Of a stretch of DNA of 45,964 nt, positions 18,188 through 26,699 are shown one piece after another. Positions within the stretch are counted from its first letter, which is position 1. The number at the start of each line of letters is the position of its first letter. Location: assembly GCA_902624575.1 (NCBI GenBank), contig CACNXV010000004.1:1-45964 (forward strand). Reading direction: 5' to 3'. The notes under the pieces were generated by a model, which was not told the DNA's origin, did no database searches, and was given only the letters and a program-made list of their open reading frames with translations. This stretch comes from an uncultured Fidelibacterota bacterium (GTDB taxonomy: Bacteria > Fidelibacterota > Marinisomatia > Marinisomatales > Marinisomataceae). The translations under genes were made by a program, and so were the position numbers.

Positions 18188-19093
18188 ATGAGTTCAAATC
18201 AATCACACAGTGCAATCATCTTCGGTTCAATAAGCATTGATCGTATAGAAAATATACATGGTTCTTTTAATAAAGTTCTTGGAGGTTCAGCCGCGTATGC
18301 GCTTTTGGCTAATCCAAAGAAAACCTGTGAATTAGTTGGGGTTGTAGGAAACGATTTTTCTGATAATCATTTTAAAATGCTTAATGATCATTCCATCTCA
18401 ACTGAAAGTTTGACGCAAATAAAAGGTAACACATTTTGCTGGGGTGGAAAATATGAAGATGATTTCTCAAGACGTAAAACCCTTTATGTTGATCCAGGAG
18501 TATCTGATTTATATATACCAAAACTTTCAGACAATTCTAAAAATTGCTCATATATCCTTCTCGGGAATACTGCACCTCATCTACAAATGAACCTATTGAA
18601 TCAAATGAATTCAAAGCCTTTTGTAATGTTGGATACATTTCAATTATATATTGATATAGCAAATAAAGAGCTTAAAGATCTAATAAAACTTACTGATTTA
18701 TTATGCATTAATTTTAACGAAGCAATATCTTTATCTGAATTAAATAGTCCAACAATTGATGAAATGGCCAAGAAAATTCTAGACTTGGGACCAAAAAACT
18801 TAATCATAAAAGATGGAGAAAATGGTTCTAGCTTTTTTAATGCTAAGGAGAAATTTTCAATAAAAGCCTACCCAATAAAAAAAGTTATAGATACTACTGG
18901 AGCAGGGGACTCTTATATAGGTGGAGTTTTACTTGGAATGTCTCGTGGTATGAATATTTTTGAATCAATGAAAATGGGAGCCGTTATGGCATCATTTTGT
19001 ATTGAAGGTATTGGAACTGAAGGCTTAGCGAATATAAATGAAGAAGATATTGCACTTAGAAAAGAGTGGATGGACAAAAACCATACTTCTTGA
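18188..19093 (+). CDS. PfkB family carbohydrate/nucleoside kinase
   Basis: PfkB-type kinases phosphorylate sugars or nucleosides with ATP. This one has 301 residues. The N-terminal substrate lid region includes LGGSAAYALLA and GVVGNDF, and the C-terminal signature is DTTGAGDSYIGG (235-246) with catalytic base Asp241. The absence of other diagnostic motifs leaves ribokinase, adenosine kinase-like and other sugar kinases open. It is divergent from mnmA with a 33-base gap and is followed after about 50 bases by a TPR gene on the same strand. A TATAAT at 19102-19107 downstream may serve the TPR gene. Confidence 0.9.
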   Translation: MSSNQSHSAIIFGSISIDRIENIHGSFNKVLGGSAAYALLANPKKTCELVGVVGNDFSDNHFKMLNDHSISTESLTQIKGNTFCWGGKYEDDFSRRKTLYVDPGVSDLYIPKLSDNSKNCSYILLGNTAPHLQMNLLNQMNSKPFVMLDTFQLYIDIANKELKDLIKLTDLLCINFNEAISLSELNSPTIDEMAKKILDLGPKNLIIKDGENGSSFFNAKEKFSIKAYPIKKVIDTTGAGDSYIGGVLLGMSRGMNIFESMKMGAVMASFCIEGIGTEGLANINEEDIALRKEWMDKNHTS

Positions 19094-19145
19094 TAACTCA
19101 TTATAATAATACTAACTTGCTTAGCAAAACATGGGAGACAATTTT

Positions 19146-20252
19146 ATGAATTTTTTTAAGAATTTAACAGCAGCATTAATCTTTTCAACTTTTGTTTTTG
19201 CTGGACAAGATTTAGAGTCTGCAAAGATTAGACTTAAAGATAAAGAATGGGGAAAAGCAGAAGAGTATCTTCTTAAAGCGCTTGACCATCCTAAAGATAA
19301 ATGGGAAGCTGCATTCCATCTTGGTGATAAAATATACCCAAGAAAGCAAGATTGGATTTCGGTTAAAAAATATATGGATATAGCATCAACTGCTCCAAGT
19401 AATTTAAAGATTCGTCCTACAAGAAATGATAGAAAAATTGCTATTAGTCAAGCAATAACTGCATCCTTAACAAAAAGCTATAATCTTATATATTTTAAAG
19501 CTTCTGGATATTTACCTCTATTGAACAGGGCAGCATCAATAGAGCAAAGAGATGCTCTTGTGGAGCAAGCTATAAAAACATCTATGGACGCTAAAGATCT
19601 TGATCCAGCTCAACCAGGTGCATATGCTTTAGTAGCACTTTATTCATCCGTTAAAGGTGATAAAGAAGCGACGATTAAATATTTAGATATGGGTTTGGCA
19701 TTGGAAGATATTCCAACAGATACAAGAATTGCATTATTAGTGAGCGCAGGTCAAAGTGTTGTTCGTCTCGGAGAATATGATAAGGGTTTAGAATATTATG
19801 AACAAGCATTATCTATTGATCCCAATGAACCTACCGCATTAAAAAGTCTAGGAGCACTCTACTTAGCAAAAGATGATTTTGATTCAGCTTTGAAAAACCT
19901 AGATATGGCAATTGAAAAAACTGATGATGATAAAGAGCTTGTTGATTTATTTTTCAACAGAGGTTTAGTTTATTTAAAAATGGAAAATTTTGAAGAAGCA
20001 GAATATAACTTTGAAGAAGCATATTTCTTAGCTCCTGATGATGTAGAAGCATTATTAGGTTTAGCAAAAGCTCTAGAACAAGCTGAAAGATGGAGAAAAT
20101 CTAGGAACTACTATATGGAGTTAATTGATAAAGATCCTAGTGATTCACAATACTATTATGGTGTATACAGAACATATTTCGGCGAAGGTAGACTAGAAGA
20201 TGCTCAAGAATATTTACAAAAAGCAACCCAGTTGCGAAATAGCGGAAATTAA
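19146..20252 (+). CDS. Secreted tetratricopeptide repeat protein
   Basis: This 368-residue protein has a Sec signal peptide (MNFFKNLTAALIFSTFVFAG) and then helical repeats; at least four canonical TPRs lie in the second half, for example GEYDKGLEYYEQALSIDPNEPTAL, shown here in part, and MENFEEAEYNFEEAYFLAPD. TPR arrays bind other proteins, so a periplasmic scaffold or assembly role is likely but unproven. The start at 19146 was preferred over an ATG at 19131 because GGGAGA lies seven bases before it. Its TAA overlaps the stop of the opposing lipoprotein gene within the four bases TTAA. Confidence 0.88.
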   Translation: MNFFKNLTAALIFSTFVFAGQDLESAKIRLKDKEWGKAEEYLLKALDHPKDKWEAAFHLGDKIYPRKQDWISVKKYMDIASTAPSNLKIRPTRNDRKIAISQAITASLTKSYNLIYFKASGYLPLLNRAASIEQRDALVEQAIKTSMDAKDLDPAQPGAYALVALYSSVKGDKEATIKYLDMGLALEDIPTDTRIALLVSAGQSVVRLGEYDKGLEYYEQALSIDPNEPTALKSLGALYLAKDDFDSALKNLDMAIEKTDDDKELVDLFFNRGLVYLKMENFEEAEYNFEEAYFLAPDDVEALLGLAKALEQAERWRKSRNYYMELIDKDPSDSQYYYGVYRTYFGEGRLEDAQEYLQKATQLRNSGN

Positions 20253-21208
20253 TAAATAGACATTCCTGTTGTATCTGAATAGAAGCCGCTTAAAGCGCTA
20301 ACAAGCATCTTACCTAACGCAAGATATGCGTAAGGACTATCTCTATGATTTAAGTAAGGCGTAGACAAGTCAATCGCTCCAATCTGAGATGTCGAATTAT
20401 GACTACCATAAGTAGAAATTGTATATCCACCTGAACTATAGTTTTCATCGCTTGGTACTGGAAAGTCAGGACTAGGTGTTACATCAAAAGTATAGTAAAT
20501 AGGCTTACAACAATTTTGATCCATAATTCTTTTACCAATACTATCAAATCCTCTTACTAGCTCATGAAAAGATGAAGAAGCTATTGATGATATATAAGAG
20601 ATACTTGACTGTGATTGAGAATTATCTAAAATATTATCTGAAGAATTCAATTCTTGTTTAGATACATTAAAACCCATCTCAATAATTTGATTACTATCAT
20701 CATGACTGACAAGATTTAATAAAATTCCAGTATCATAATTTGCTTCAATTGAATCAATTGCAACACCAATATAGGTATGATATCTATTAAAATAAGATGT
20801 AGCAAAAGAGTTTTCTGCTCCAACAGAAGGAGGAGAGTCTGGATCCATTCTTGATCTATCAATATTGTTTAGGATAATATGAGGGAATAGGCCATTTGAT
20901 TCATCTATGAATCCATTATAAAAATACTGTGCAATGCCTTGCGTATTTTCCGCTCTAGTGCCGTCTCCACTTCTGGGAGGAATCGTATTAGGTATACTAG
21001 TACCATCATGTGGAACTGTTATAATAATTGGAGTATTGCCAACATAATATTGTACAAAACCGTCAACATCCGATATAACTTCACCTGGAGTAAAAGTTAC
21101 TACTGGAGTAGGCAGTGTCGACTGATCTATTCTGTTATTATCAGAACAATTGAACAAAATTATTGATATAAAAATATATAGATTAATATGTAATAGCTTC
21201 TTTACCAT
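20249..21208 (-). CDS. N-formylglutamate amidohydrolase-like lipoprotein
   Basis: The sequence resembles the N-formylglutamate amidohydrolase (PF05013) group, zinc enzymes that release formate or act on related acyl amino acids. It has 319 residues, a lipoprotein signal with Cys21 (ILFNC), and the patterns TPIIITVPHDGTSIP (His67), LNNIDRSRMDPD and YFNRYHTYI. The later segment LLNLVSHDDSNQIIEMGF corresponds to the DLHGHGH-like region of relatives, but only one of its histidines (His169) is retained. The start at 21208 has GGGGAGA six bases upstream and gives a clean signal; the longer form from 21232 lacks one. It overlaps ggt by 26 bases, so it is cotranscribed. Family call moderate, activity uncertain. 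Confidence 0.7.
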   Translation of the reverse strand: MVKKLLHINLYIFISIILFNCSDNNRIDQSTLPTPVVTFTPGEVISDVDGFVQYYVGNTPIIITVPHDGTSIPNTIPPRSGDGTRAENTQGIAQYFYNGFIDESNGLFPHIILNNIDRSRMDPDSPPSVGAENSFATSYFNRYHTYIGVAIDSIEANYDTGILLNLVSHDDSNQIIEMGFNVSKQELNSSDNILDNSQSQSSISYISSIASSSFHELVRGFDSIGKRIMDQNCCKPIYYTFDVTPSPDFPVPSDENYSSGGYTISTYGSHNSTSQIGAIDLSTPYLNHRDSPYAYLALGKMLVSALSGFYSDTTGMSIY

Positions 21209-22958
21209 TATATTCTCCCCTTTTATCAGCACCGGTTATAAAGATACCATTTTTCTTTTGAATACCGTGAGCTCTTGCAAGATACGTTGTTTGATTATAA
21301 AAATTATGCTTTAAATCTTTTAATTGCTTAATAGTTTTTGAACTTAGTGATTTTTCTTCATGAAAAATTAAATCTGGAACCCATTGTGAATGAGTTCTTG
21401 GATGATCAATTGCTTTCTGAAGACTTAATTCGTGGTCCACAACACTTAAAATTATTTGAAGAACAGTGGTAATTATTCGTGAACCTCCAGCTGCACCAAG
21501 AGTTAATATTGTTTCACCTTTTTCATCAATTACTAATGTAGGGGACATTGAACTAAGCGGCCTTTTATATGGTTCAATAGCGTTTGCTTTATCTCCAACC
21601 AAACCAAAAGCATTTGGAACATTTGGTTTAGCTGAAAAATCATCCATTTCATTATTTAATAAAAATCCTGCACCATCAACAATTTTTTTATTCCCATAAC
21701 TAAAATTGATAGTTGTAGTAATACCCGCTGTATTACCATACTTATCCATAACTGAGTAGTGTGTTGTTTCGTTGCTCTCTGCAAATTGATGTCCAGCAGC
21801 TATTTCAGAGCTAGGTGTTGCTTGCTCTAAAGATATTAAATTTAATCTTTCCTTTGCATATCTCTTCGAAATTAATATTTCAACAGGATTATCCCAAAAA
21901 TCAGGATCCCCTAAATGAATTGATCTGTCAGCATAAGCTAATCTCTGAACTTCAGTTAATAAGTGAACATATTCAGTAGAGTTCCTTTTCATATCAGCAA
22001 TATTAAAATTTTCTAGCATATTCAACATCTGAACTAGGAGAGTACCACCAGAGCTGGGTGGGCCCATAGATGCAATTATATAATTTTTATATGTTCCGAT
22101 AATAGGAACTCTATATTCTGAATTATATTTTAACAAATCATCTTTGGAAATTAATCCGCCATTTTTTTTCATTTCTTCTACAATTAAATCTGCAGTTTCA
22201 CCTTTATAAAAACCATCTCTGCCATTCATAGCTATTCTTTTCAAAGTGTTTGACAAATCTTGCTGAACAAAGATATCACCTTCTTTCCAAATATCTATTT
22301 CATCCAAGGTCCTTTTAAAGTCTTCTTCTGAAATTTGTTTATCTTTGAATTGATTATTAATCGATAAAACTTCTTTATTATTTTTTATAAAAATATCTGT
22401 TGAACCTGAATCTTTTAAAAAGTCAAATTTGTAATTATCGAAGCTAAATGCCGCAGCTTCTTCTAGTTTAAATCCATTTTCTGCAAGTTCTATAGCAGGT
22501 TCAATAATTTGTTGTAGACTAAATTTTCCTGAACCATAATCTTCAAATATTCTTATTAATCCTTCTACTGTTCCAGGTACACCTGATGACTTGTGTGAAA
22601 ACCATGCAATATCTTTATCATAATTTTGTTGATCATCTAAAAACATTTTTTCAAAAGATGATTTAGGCGCTTTTTCTCTAAAGTCTAGGCTAATAATTTC
22701 GCCTGAGGAAGTTCGTGCGACTAAAAAACCACCACCACCTAAATTTCCATTAGCTGGAGATGTAACAGCTAATGCAAAACCAGTAGCTACAAGTGCATCG
22801 AAAGCATTTCCACCTTGTTTAAGAATATCAATTCCAACTTGTGATGCTATTTTAGATGTACTTGAAACTGCACCATTTTGATTGGCAGTATTTTTAGTAC
22901 AGCTGCCTAAAAAAATTATAAAACAGACCAAGATATTTAATAGTGTATTTTTCTTCAT
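21183..22958 (-). CDS. ggt: Gamma-glutamyltransferase, lipoprotein form
   Basis: Ggt cleaves or transfers gamma-glutamyl groups from glutathione and related peptides in the periplasm. It is made as one chain that self-cleaves. The 591 residues start with a lipoprotein signal (FLGSC, Cys20). The large subunit shows GGNAFDALVATGFALAVTSP and NLGGGGFLV. The self-processing site is NE-TTHYSV, giving Thr398 as the nucleophile, and the small subunit carries RPLSSMSPTLV and TLGAAGGSRI. It lies 85 bases downstream of the TonB receptor gene, beyond a terminator, and overlaps the formylglutamate-hydrolase-like gene by 26 bases. The pair could process peptides or glutamyl compounds brought in by the receptor. 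Confidence 0.95.
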   Translation of the reverse strand: MKKNTLLNILVCFIIFLGSCTKNTANQNGAVSSTSKIASQVGIDILKQGGNAFDALVATGFALAVTSPANGNLGGGGFLVARTSSGEIISLDFREKAPKSSFEKMFLDDQQNYDKDIAWFSHKSSGVPGTVEGLIRIFEDYGSGKFSLQQIIEPAIELAENGFKLEEAAAFSFDNYKFDFLKDSGSTDIFIKNNKEVLSINNQFKDKQISEEDFKRTLDEIDIWKEGDIFVQQDLSNTLKRIAMNGRDGFYKGETADLIVEEMKKNGGLISKDDLLKYNSEYRVPIIGTYKNYIIASMGPPSSGGTLLVQMLNMLENFNIADMKRNSTEYVHLLTEVQRLAYADRSIHLGDPDFWDNPVEILISKRYAKERLNLISLEQATPSSEIAAGHQFAESNETTHYSVMDKYGNTAGITTTINFSYGNKKIVDGAGFLLNNEMDDFSAKPNVPNAFGLVGDKANAIEPYKRPLSSMSPTLVIDEKGETILTLGAAGGSRIITTVLQIILSVVDHELSLQKAIDHPRTHSQWVPDLIFHEEKSLSSKTIKQLKDLKHNFYNQTTYLARAHGIQKKNGIFITGADKRGEYNGKEAITY

Positions 22959-22983
22959 TACATTTAAAACATTTAAAGGTAAT

Positions 22984-23014
22984 AAAAAGCCTCTACAAAA
23001 AGTAGAGGCTTTTT
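22984..23014 (-). terminator. Intrinsic terminator after the TonB receptor gene
   Basis: AAAAAGCCTCTAC (22984-22996) and GTAGAGGCTTTTT (23002-23014) form a perfect 13-bp stem around five As. The symmetric A and T tracts make it usable in both directions. It lies 30 bases past the TonB receptor stop and before ggt, so it should cut receptor mRNA off from ggt, at least in part. Confidence 0.9.
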
Positions 23015-23043
23015 ATATAAATAAGATATCTAAAAATTATATC

Positions 23044-25836
23044 TTAAAGCGCCATGTCTAAACGTGTGTAAACATAACGTCCATTAAATCCAAAAGGACT
23101 ATATCCTGAGTGCTGGAAAATTCCATTAAAACTGTTTCTTTTAACAGTTTTGTCAGGATAAACATCAAATAAGTTATTAGCACCAATTGCCATTCTTACT
23201 TGACTGTTTAACTGGAATGCATATTCCATATCCATTGTCCATTTTGAACTTAGTGTTTGGTCTCTTGCTTCAGAACTTGCAGGAATTCCTACTTCACCCC
23301 ATCTAGTCATTTTAGCGACTAATGTAGATGTTGGCTTCTGCAATGTAGCTGAGAACTGGAAATTGCTCTTTGGTGATGCAACTTCATATCTCATTGTATT
23401 AGCACGTCCTTGAAGTAAACTTGAAGTATATGCTGCTAACTCAGCTGGTGTTCCTACTTCATCTTCATTTGTTATTTCTGTCTCATTGAAGTTCATTGCT
23501 GCTTTAAGAAGTAATGAACCGCCTGCTACATCTTCTCTCATTGTAGCAACGATGTCAAGACCATTGGTTTCTGTATCAATACCATTAAAGAAGTATCTAC
23601 CTGCCGCAGCTGGTACACCTCTTTCAGCAAAGAAAGTAACCATATCTGAAGATGTTCCTGAGCCTCTAAAAGTTTCACTCATACTAATACGATCTTCAAC
23701 AGTAATCATATATGCATCAATAGATAATGAAAATCTATCATCCTTATATGTCATACCAGCAGAAAGATTAGTAGAAGTTTCTGGTTCAAGATCTTGTGCT
23801 CCAAGAGCTCTAGCTGCTTCAGTATCAACAGGGAAAGTTCCAACTTCTAGAGGAACTCCATCAATAAAGTTTGTTGCAATTGATGAGAAGTATGCTTCTT
23901 GAAGTGCTGGTGCTCTAAATCCTGTACTGAAAGAACCTCTAGCAGCAACCCCGTCTTGAATTTCATATCTCATTGCAACTTTACCATTTGTTGTTGAACC
24001 AAAATCACTATAATTTTCAGTTCTTAGTGCAACATCAAGTAGTAAATCATCTCTTAAATTACCACTCATTTCTGCATAAACACTGAAAGCGTCTCTGTCG
24101 CGATCTTGTTCGTTAGCAGGAGCTAATCCTGGTAAACACTGACAACCTACAGCTGCAGAAGCACCCGCATTTGGTCCATCTAATACATCAAAACCAAAAT
24201 CTGCGTAACCAGCTTCTTCACCTGCCTCAATTGTATAGTTTTCCATACGCATTTCAGCACCCATAGCAACATTTACAGGACCTTGAAAACCTTGTAGATC
24301 CATTGTTGTACTAACATCATAATTAACAGTAGTTTGTGAGTAACCTAAAGTACCTAAGTCAAATTCTGATTGTTGATACTGACTTGTACCAGCAGTTGCA
24401 TTATGACTATTTTGCATACCCCAAGCAAATTCATTACTACCTGTTGTAACACTTACATCGTAAGCCATTCCATTATTCATTAAACCTTTCATACCAACAG
24501 CCATAGAAGTGTCAGTTAATTCAGGACTAATAAGTGGTAAGAAGCCATCAGGATACCATGCACGTAGTGTACGATTATCTTGTGCTCTTCTGTAGTAACA
24601 TCCACTTTCACCATCACGTGTGTTCATTCCACCAAATGTGTAAAATGTACCACGCTCAGTTGGGAAACTACCATTCCACATTAAGCTTACTTGTTCGAAT
24701 GCTCCAGCACCAATACGGTGATTTTCTCTATCGAACGCTTTTTCTTTTTCATCCATACCAGCGAAGTACTGTCTACGTGGGTCAAGACCAGCACGATTTG
24801 TACGGCCACCATCACGAAATTGTCCGCTAATATAAAGATTACCACCAAAGAGACTTAATCCATTACCAGCATGAACAATTAAGTTTCTACCGTCTGTCTT
24901 ATCAACAGTCTCTACACCTGGACGAGCCCAGCCTCTTGCAGCAGTATATGGAAGATATCCAACACCATTGTCAGAAGCATTCTCGTCTAAATCCCAACCA
25001 TAAGTTGAGTCGTCTTGACCATCAATAAAGCCTTCTCCAGCTTTGTAACCTCTTTCAAATTCTGATAGGTTTTGACCATAAGTAACACTTAAGTCAGCAC
25101 CACCAGTTTCTTTTAATATAATATTAATAACCCCTGCAACAGCGTCTGAACCGTACTGAGCGGCAGCACCATCACGAAGCACTTCGATTTTCTCGATAGC
25201 ACTTGCTGGGATTGCATTTAAGTCTACTTGAGTTGAACCACGTCCTACAGAACCATTAACGTGAACTAAAGCACCTTGATGACGTCTTTTACCATTTACT
25301 AGTACAAGAGTCTGATTAGGAGCCATACCTCTTAATGTTGCAGGTCTCATATGGTCTGAACCATCAGTAATGTATCCACGTGGAGCATTATAAGATGGAA
25401 TCAAACTTTGCAGCAATTCATTAGTTTCAGTGAAACCAGCTGCACGAATTTCAAGCTCAGTAATAACTTCTACTGGGACTGCTTGATCATCAACATTTCT
25501 TGCGAAACGTGAACCAAGAACAGAAACTGCATTACCAGAAACTGCACTTGATGCTAATGAAAAATTAGCAGTAGCAGTACCATCTACACTTACAGAAACA
25601 CTTGCAGATTCATATCCAATGTATGAAGCAGTAACTGTGTAAGTTCCGCTCGCAACACCGTCGACTGAATATGATCCATCAGCTCCTGTTGCAGCACCAG
25701 ATGAAGTACCTTCTACAGTAACATTTGCTCCAAATAGTGCATTACCATCTGAATCAGTAACGGTACCTGAAACTGATTGAGCAAACATTAAACTAGAAAA
25801 TAATACTAGTGCTATCATGTTATATAGCTTTCTCAT
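23044..25836 (-). CDS. TonB-dependent outer membrane receptor with carboxypeptidase-regulatory-like domain
   Basis: This 930-residue receptor imports a ligand across the outer membrane using TonB energy. It has a signal peptide (cleavage after MFA-QS, residue 19), a carboxypeptidase-regulatory-like beta-sandwich (about 21-95, SGTVTDSDGNALFGANV), a plug (about 115-243, with LRGMAPNQTLVLVNGKRR and IEVLRDGAAAQYGSDAVAGVINIIL) and a 22-strand-type barrel ending YVYTRLDMAL. The start at 25836 has AAGGA about eight bases upstream. The base and codon mix is visibly less AT-rich than its neighbours, as expected for an abundant protein. Three cysteines (413, 565, 567) lie in likely outer loops. It has a canonical promoter, a structured leader and its own terminator. 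Substrate unknown. Confidence 0.94.
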   Translation of the reverse strand: MRKLYNMIALVLFSSLMFAQSVSGTVTDSDGNALFGANVTVEGTSSGAATGADGSYSVDGVASGTYTVTASYIGYESASVSVSVDGTATANFSLASSAVSGNAVSVLGSRFARNVDDQAVPVEVITELEIRAAGFTETNELLQSLIPSYNAPRGYITDGSDHMRPATLRGMAPNQTLVLVNGKRRHQGALVHVNGSVGRGSTQVDLNAIPASAIEKIEVLRDGAAAQYGSDAVAGVINIILKETGGADLSVTYGQNLSEFERGYKAGEGFIDGQDDSTYGWDLDENASDNGVGYLPYTAARGWARPGVETVDKTDGRNLIVHAGNGLSLFGGNLYISGQFRDGGRTNRAGLDPRRQYFAGMDEKEKAFDRENHRIGAGAFEQVSLMWNGSFPTERGTFYTFGGMNTRDGESGCYYRRAQDNRTLRAWYPDGFLPLISPELTDTSMAVGMKGLMNNGMAYDVSVTTGSNEFAWGMQNSHNATAGTSQYQQSEFDLGTLGYSQTTVNYDVSTTMDLQGFQGPVNVAMGAEMRMENYTIEAGEEAGYADFGFDVLDGPNAGASAAVGCQCLPGLAPANEQDRDRDAFSVYAEMSGNLRDDLLLDVALRTENYSDFGSTTNGKVAMRYEIQDGVAARGSFSTGFRAPALQEAYFSSIATNFIDGVPLEVGTFPVDTEAARALGAQDLEPETSTNLSAGMTYKDDRFSLSIDAYMITVEDRISMSETFRGSGTSSDMVTFFAERGVPAAAGRYFFNGIDTETNGLDIVATMREDVAGGSLLLKAAMNFNETEITNEDEVGTPAELAAYTSSLLQGRANTMRYEVASPKSNFQFSATLQKPTSTLVAKMTRWGEVGIPASSEARDQTLSSKWTMDMEYAFQLNSQVRMAIGANNLFDVYPDKTVKRNSFNGIFQHSGYSPFGFNGRYVYTRLDMAL

Positions 25837-25876
25837 TGTTTTTCCTTTGTTTATGTACATATTAAATCATTGGTAC

Positions 25877-25896
25877 GTACCTCTATAAGAAGGTAC
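25877..25896. repeat. Inverted repeat in the TonB receptor leader
   Basis: GTACCT (25877-25882) and AGGTAC (25891-25896) form a six-bp stem with an eight-base loop. The neighbouring GGTACGTACC is itself a ten-base palindrome. The element lies between the predicted transcription start (about 25910) and the start codon, so it could be an operator or an mRNA stem. Confidence 0.5.
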
Positions 25897-25916
25897 AATA
25901 TACCCTTAGTTGGCAT

Positions 25917-25945
25917 AATCTAGGAGAAAGTGTTCTTTATGTCAA
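25917..25945 (-). promoter_or_regulatory. Sigma-70-type promoter for the TonB receptor gene
   Basis: On the minus strand a perfect -35 TTGACA (25940-25945) is followed after exactly 17 bases by TAGATT (25917-25922). The predicted start is near 25910, giving a leader of about 74 nt to the ATG at 25836. It is the best canonical promoter in the window and lies in the 131-base gap behind the Bax-inhibitor-like gene. Confidence 0.75.
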
Positions 25946-25967
25946 TCTTTTAAAGAGGAGGGTGTAG

Positions 25968-26696
25968 TTATCGACGACTTCTTAATTTCATTAATAAATT
26001 AAGAATTTCAACATAAAGCCAAATAAGAGTTATCATGAGTCCAAAAGCACCGTACCACTCCATATATTTTGGAGCTCCTTGTTCAGCTCCAGTCTCGATA
26101 AAGTCAAAATCTAATACCAAATTCATTGAAGCAATACCTACAACAAATAAAGAAAATAGAATTCCCGTAAGTCCATTTCCAAATAAAGGACCCATAAAAG
26201 AAACTCCAAAAAAGGAAAGTATTAGATTTAATACATAAACAATAAGAATTCCAAAAGTTGCTGAAAAAACGCCTAGTCTGAAGTTTTCAGTAGCTGCAAT
26301 TAAATTACTTTTATATAAAAATAGTAGAGCAGCTAAGATTCCAAAAGTTAATGCAATAGCTTGATTAGCAATACCAGGATACATTGAATCAACAATAGCA
26401 GATATTGCTCCAAGAACAGCTCCTTCTGCTAAACAATAAAGAGGAACAGTAAAAGGAGCAGCTTTTTTGTTAAATATTGTAATAAGTAAAAGAATAAACG
26501 TAAAAATAGTTACTGGCCAAAATAATGCAAGACCAATTTGAGGATTGTTCCATGTATAAATTGCCGAAGTCATTAAAAATAAAAGACTCAAAGCTGTTTT
26601 ATTGACTGTTCCATCAATAGTCATGCTGCTTTCACCGGATGCGCGGCGAGCGTTTCTGAAAGTATTTTTATTAAGTGCTGGATTTGCTGATCTCAT
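25968..26696 (-). CDS. Bax inhibitor-1 / YccA family membrane protein
   Basis: This 242-residue inner-membrane protein has about seven hydrophobic segments after a polar N-terminus (MRSANPALNKNTFRNARR). The features FTVPLYCLAEGAVLGAIS, LGVFSATFGILIVYVLNLIL, and MNLVLDFDFIETGAEQGAPKYMEWY, the last given here in part as the acidic signature, fit the bacterial BaxI_1 branch of the Bax inhibitor-1 family. Relatives act as pH-sensitive calcium leak channels or interact with FtsH; which applies here is unknown. It starts three bases after the glycyl-tRNA synthetase stop and is the last gene of the topA-ccmH-glyS group. Confidence 0.9.
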   Translation of the reverse strand: MRSANPALNKNTFRNARRASGESSMTIDGTVNKTALSLLFLMTSAIYTWNNPQIGLALFWPVTIFTFILLLITIFNKKAAPFTVPLYCLAEGAVLGAISAIVDSMYPGIANQAIALTFGILAALLFLYKSNLIAATENFRLGVFSATFGILIVYVLNLILSFFGVSFMGPLFGNGLTGILFSLFVVGIASMNLVLDFDFIETGAEQGAPKYMEWYGAFGLMITLIWLYVEILNLLMKLRSRR

Positions 26697-26699
26697 AAA

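Noticed and set aside
23486-24830. Antisense ORFs across the TonB receptor gene
   Set aside because: They are shadows produced by the richer base composition of the receptor gene; no start signals or recognisable domains.
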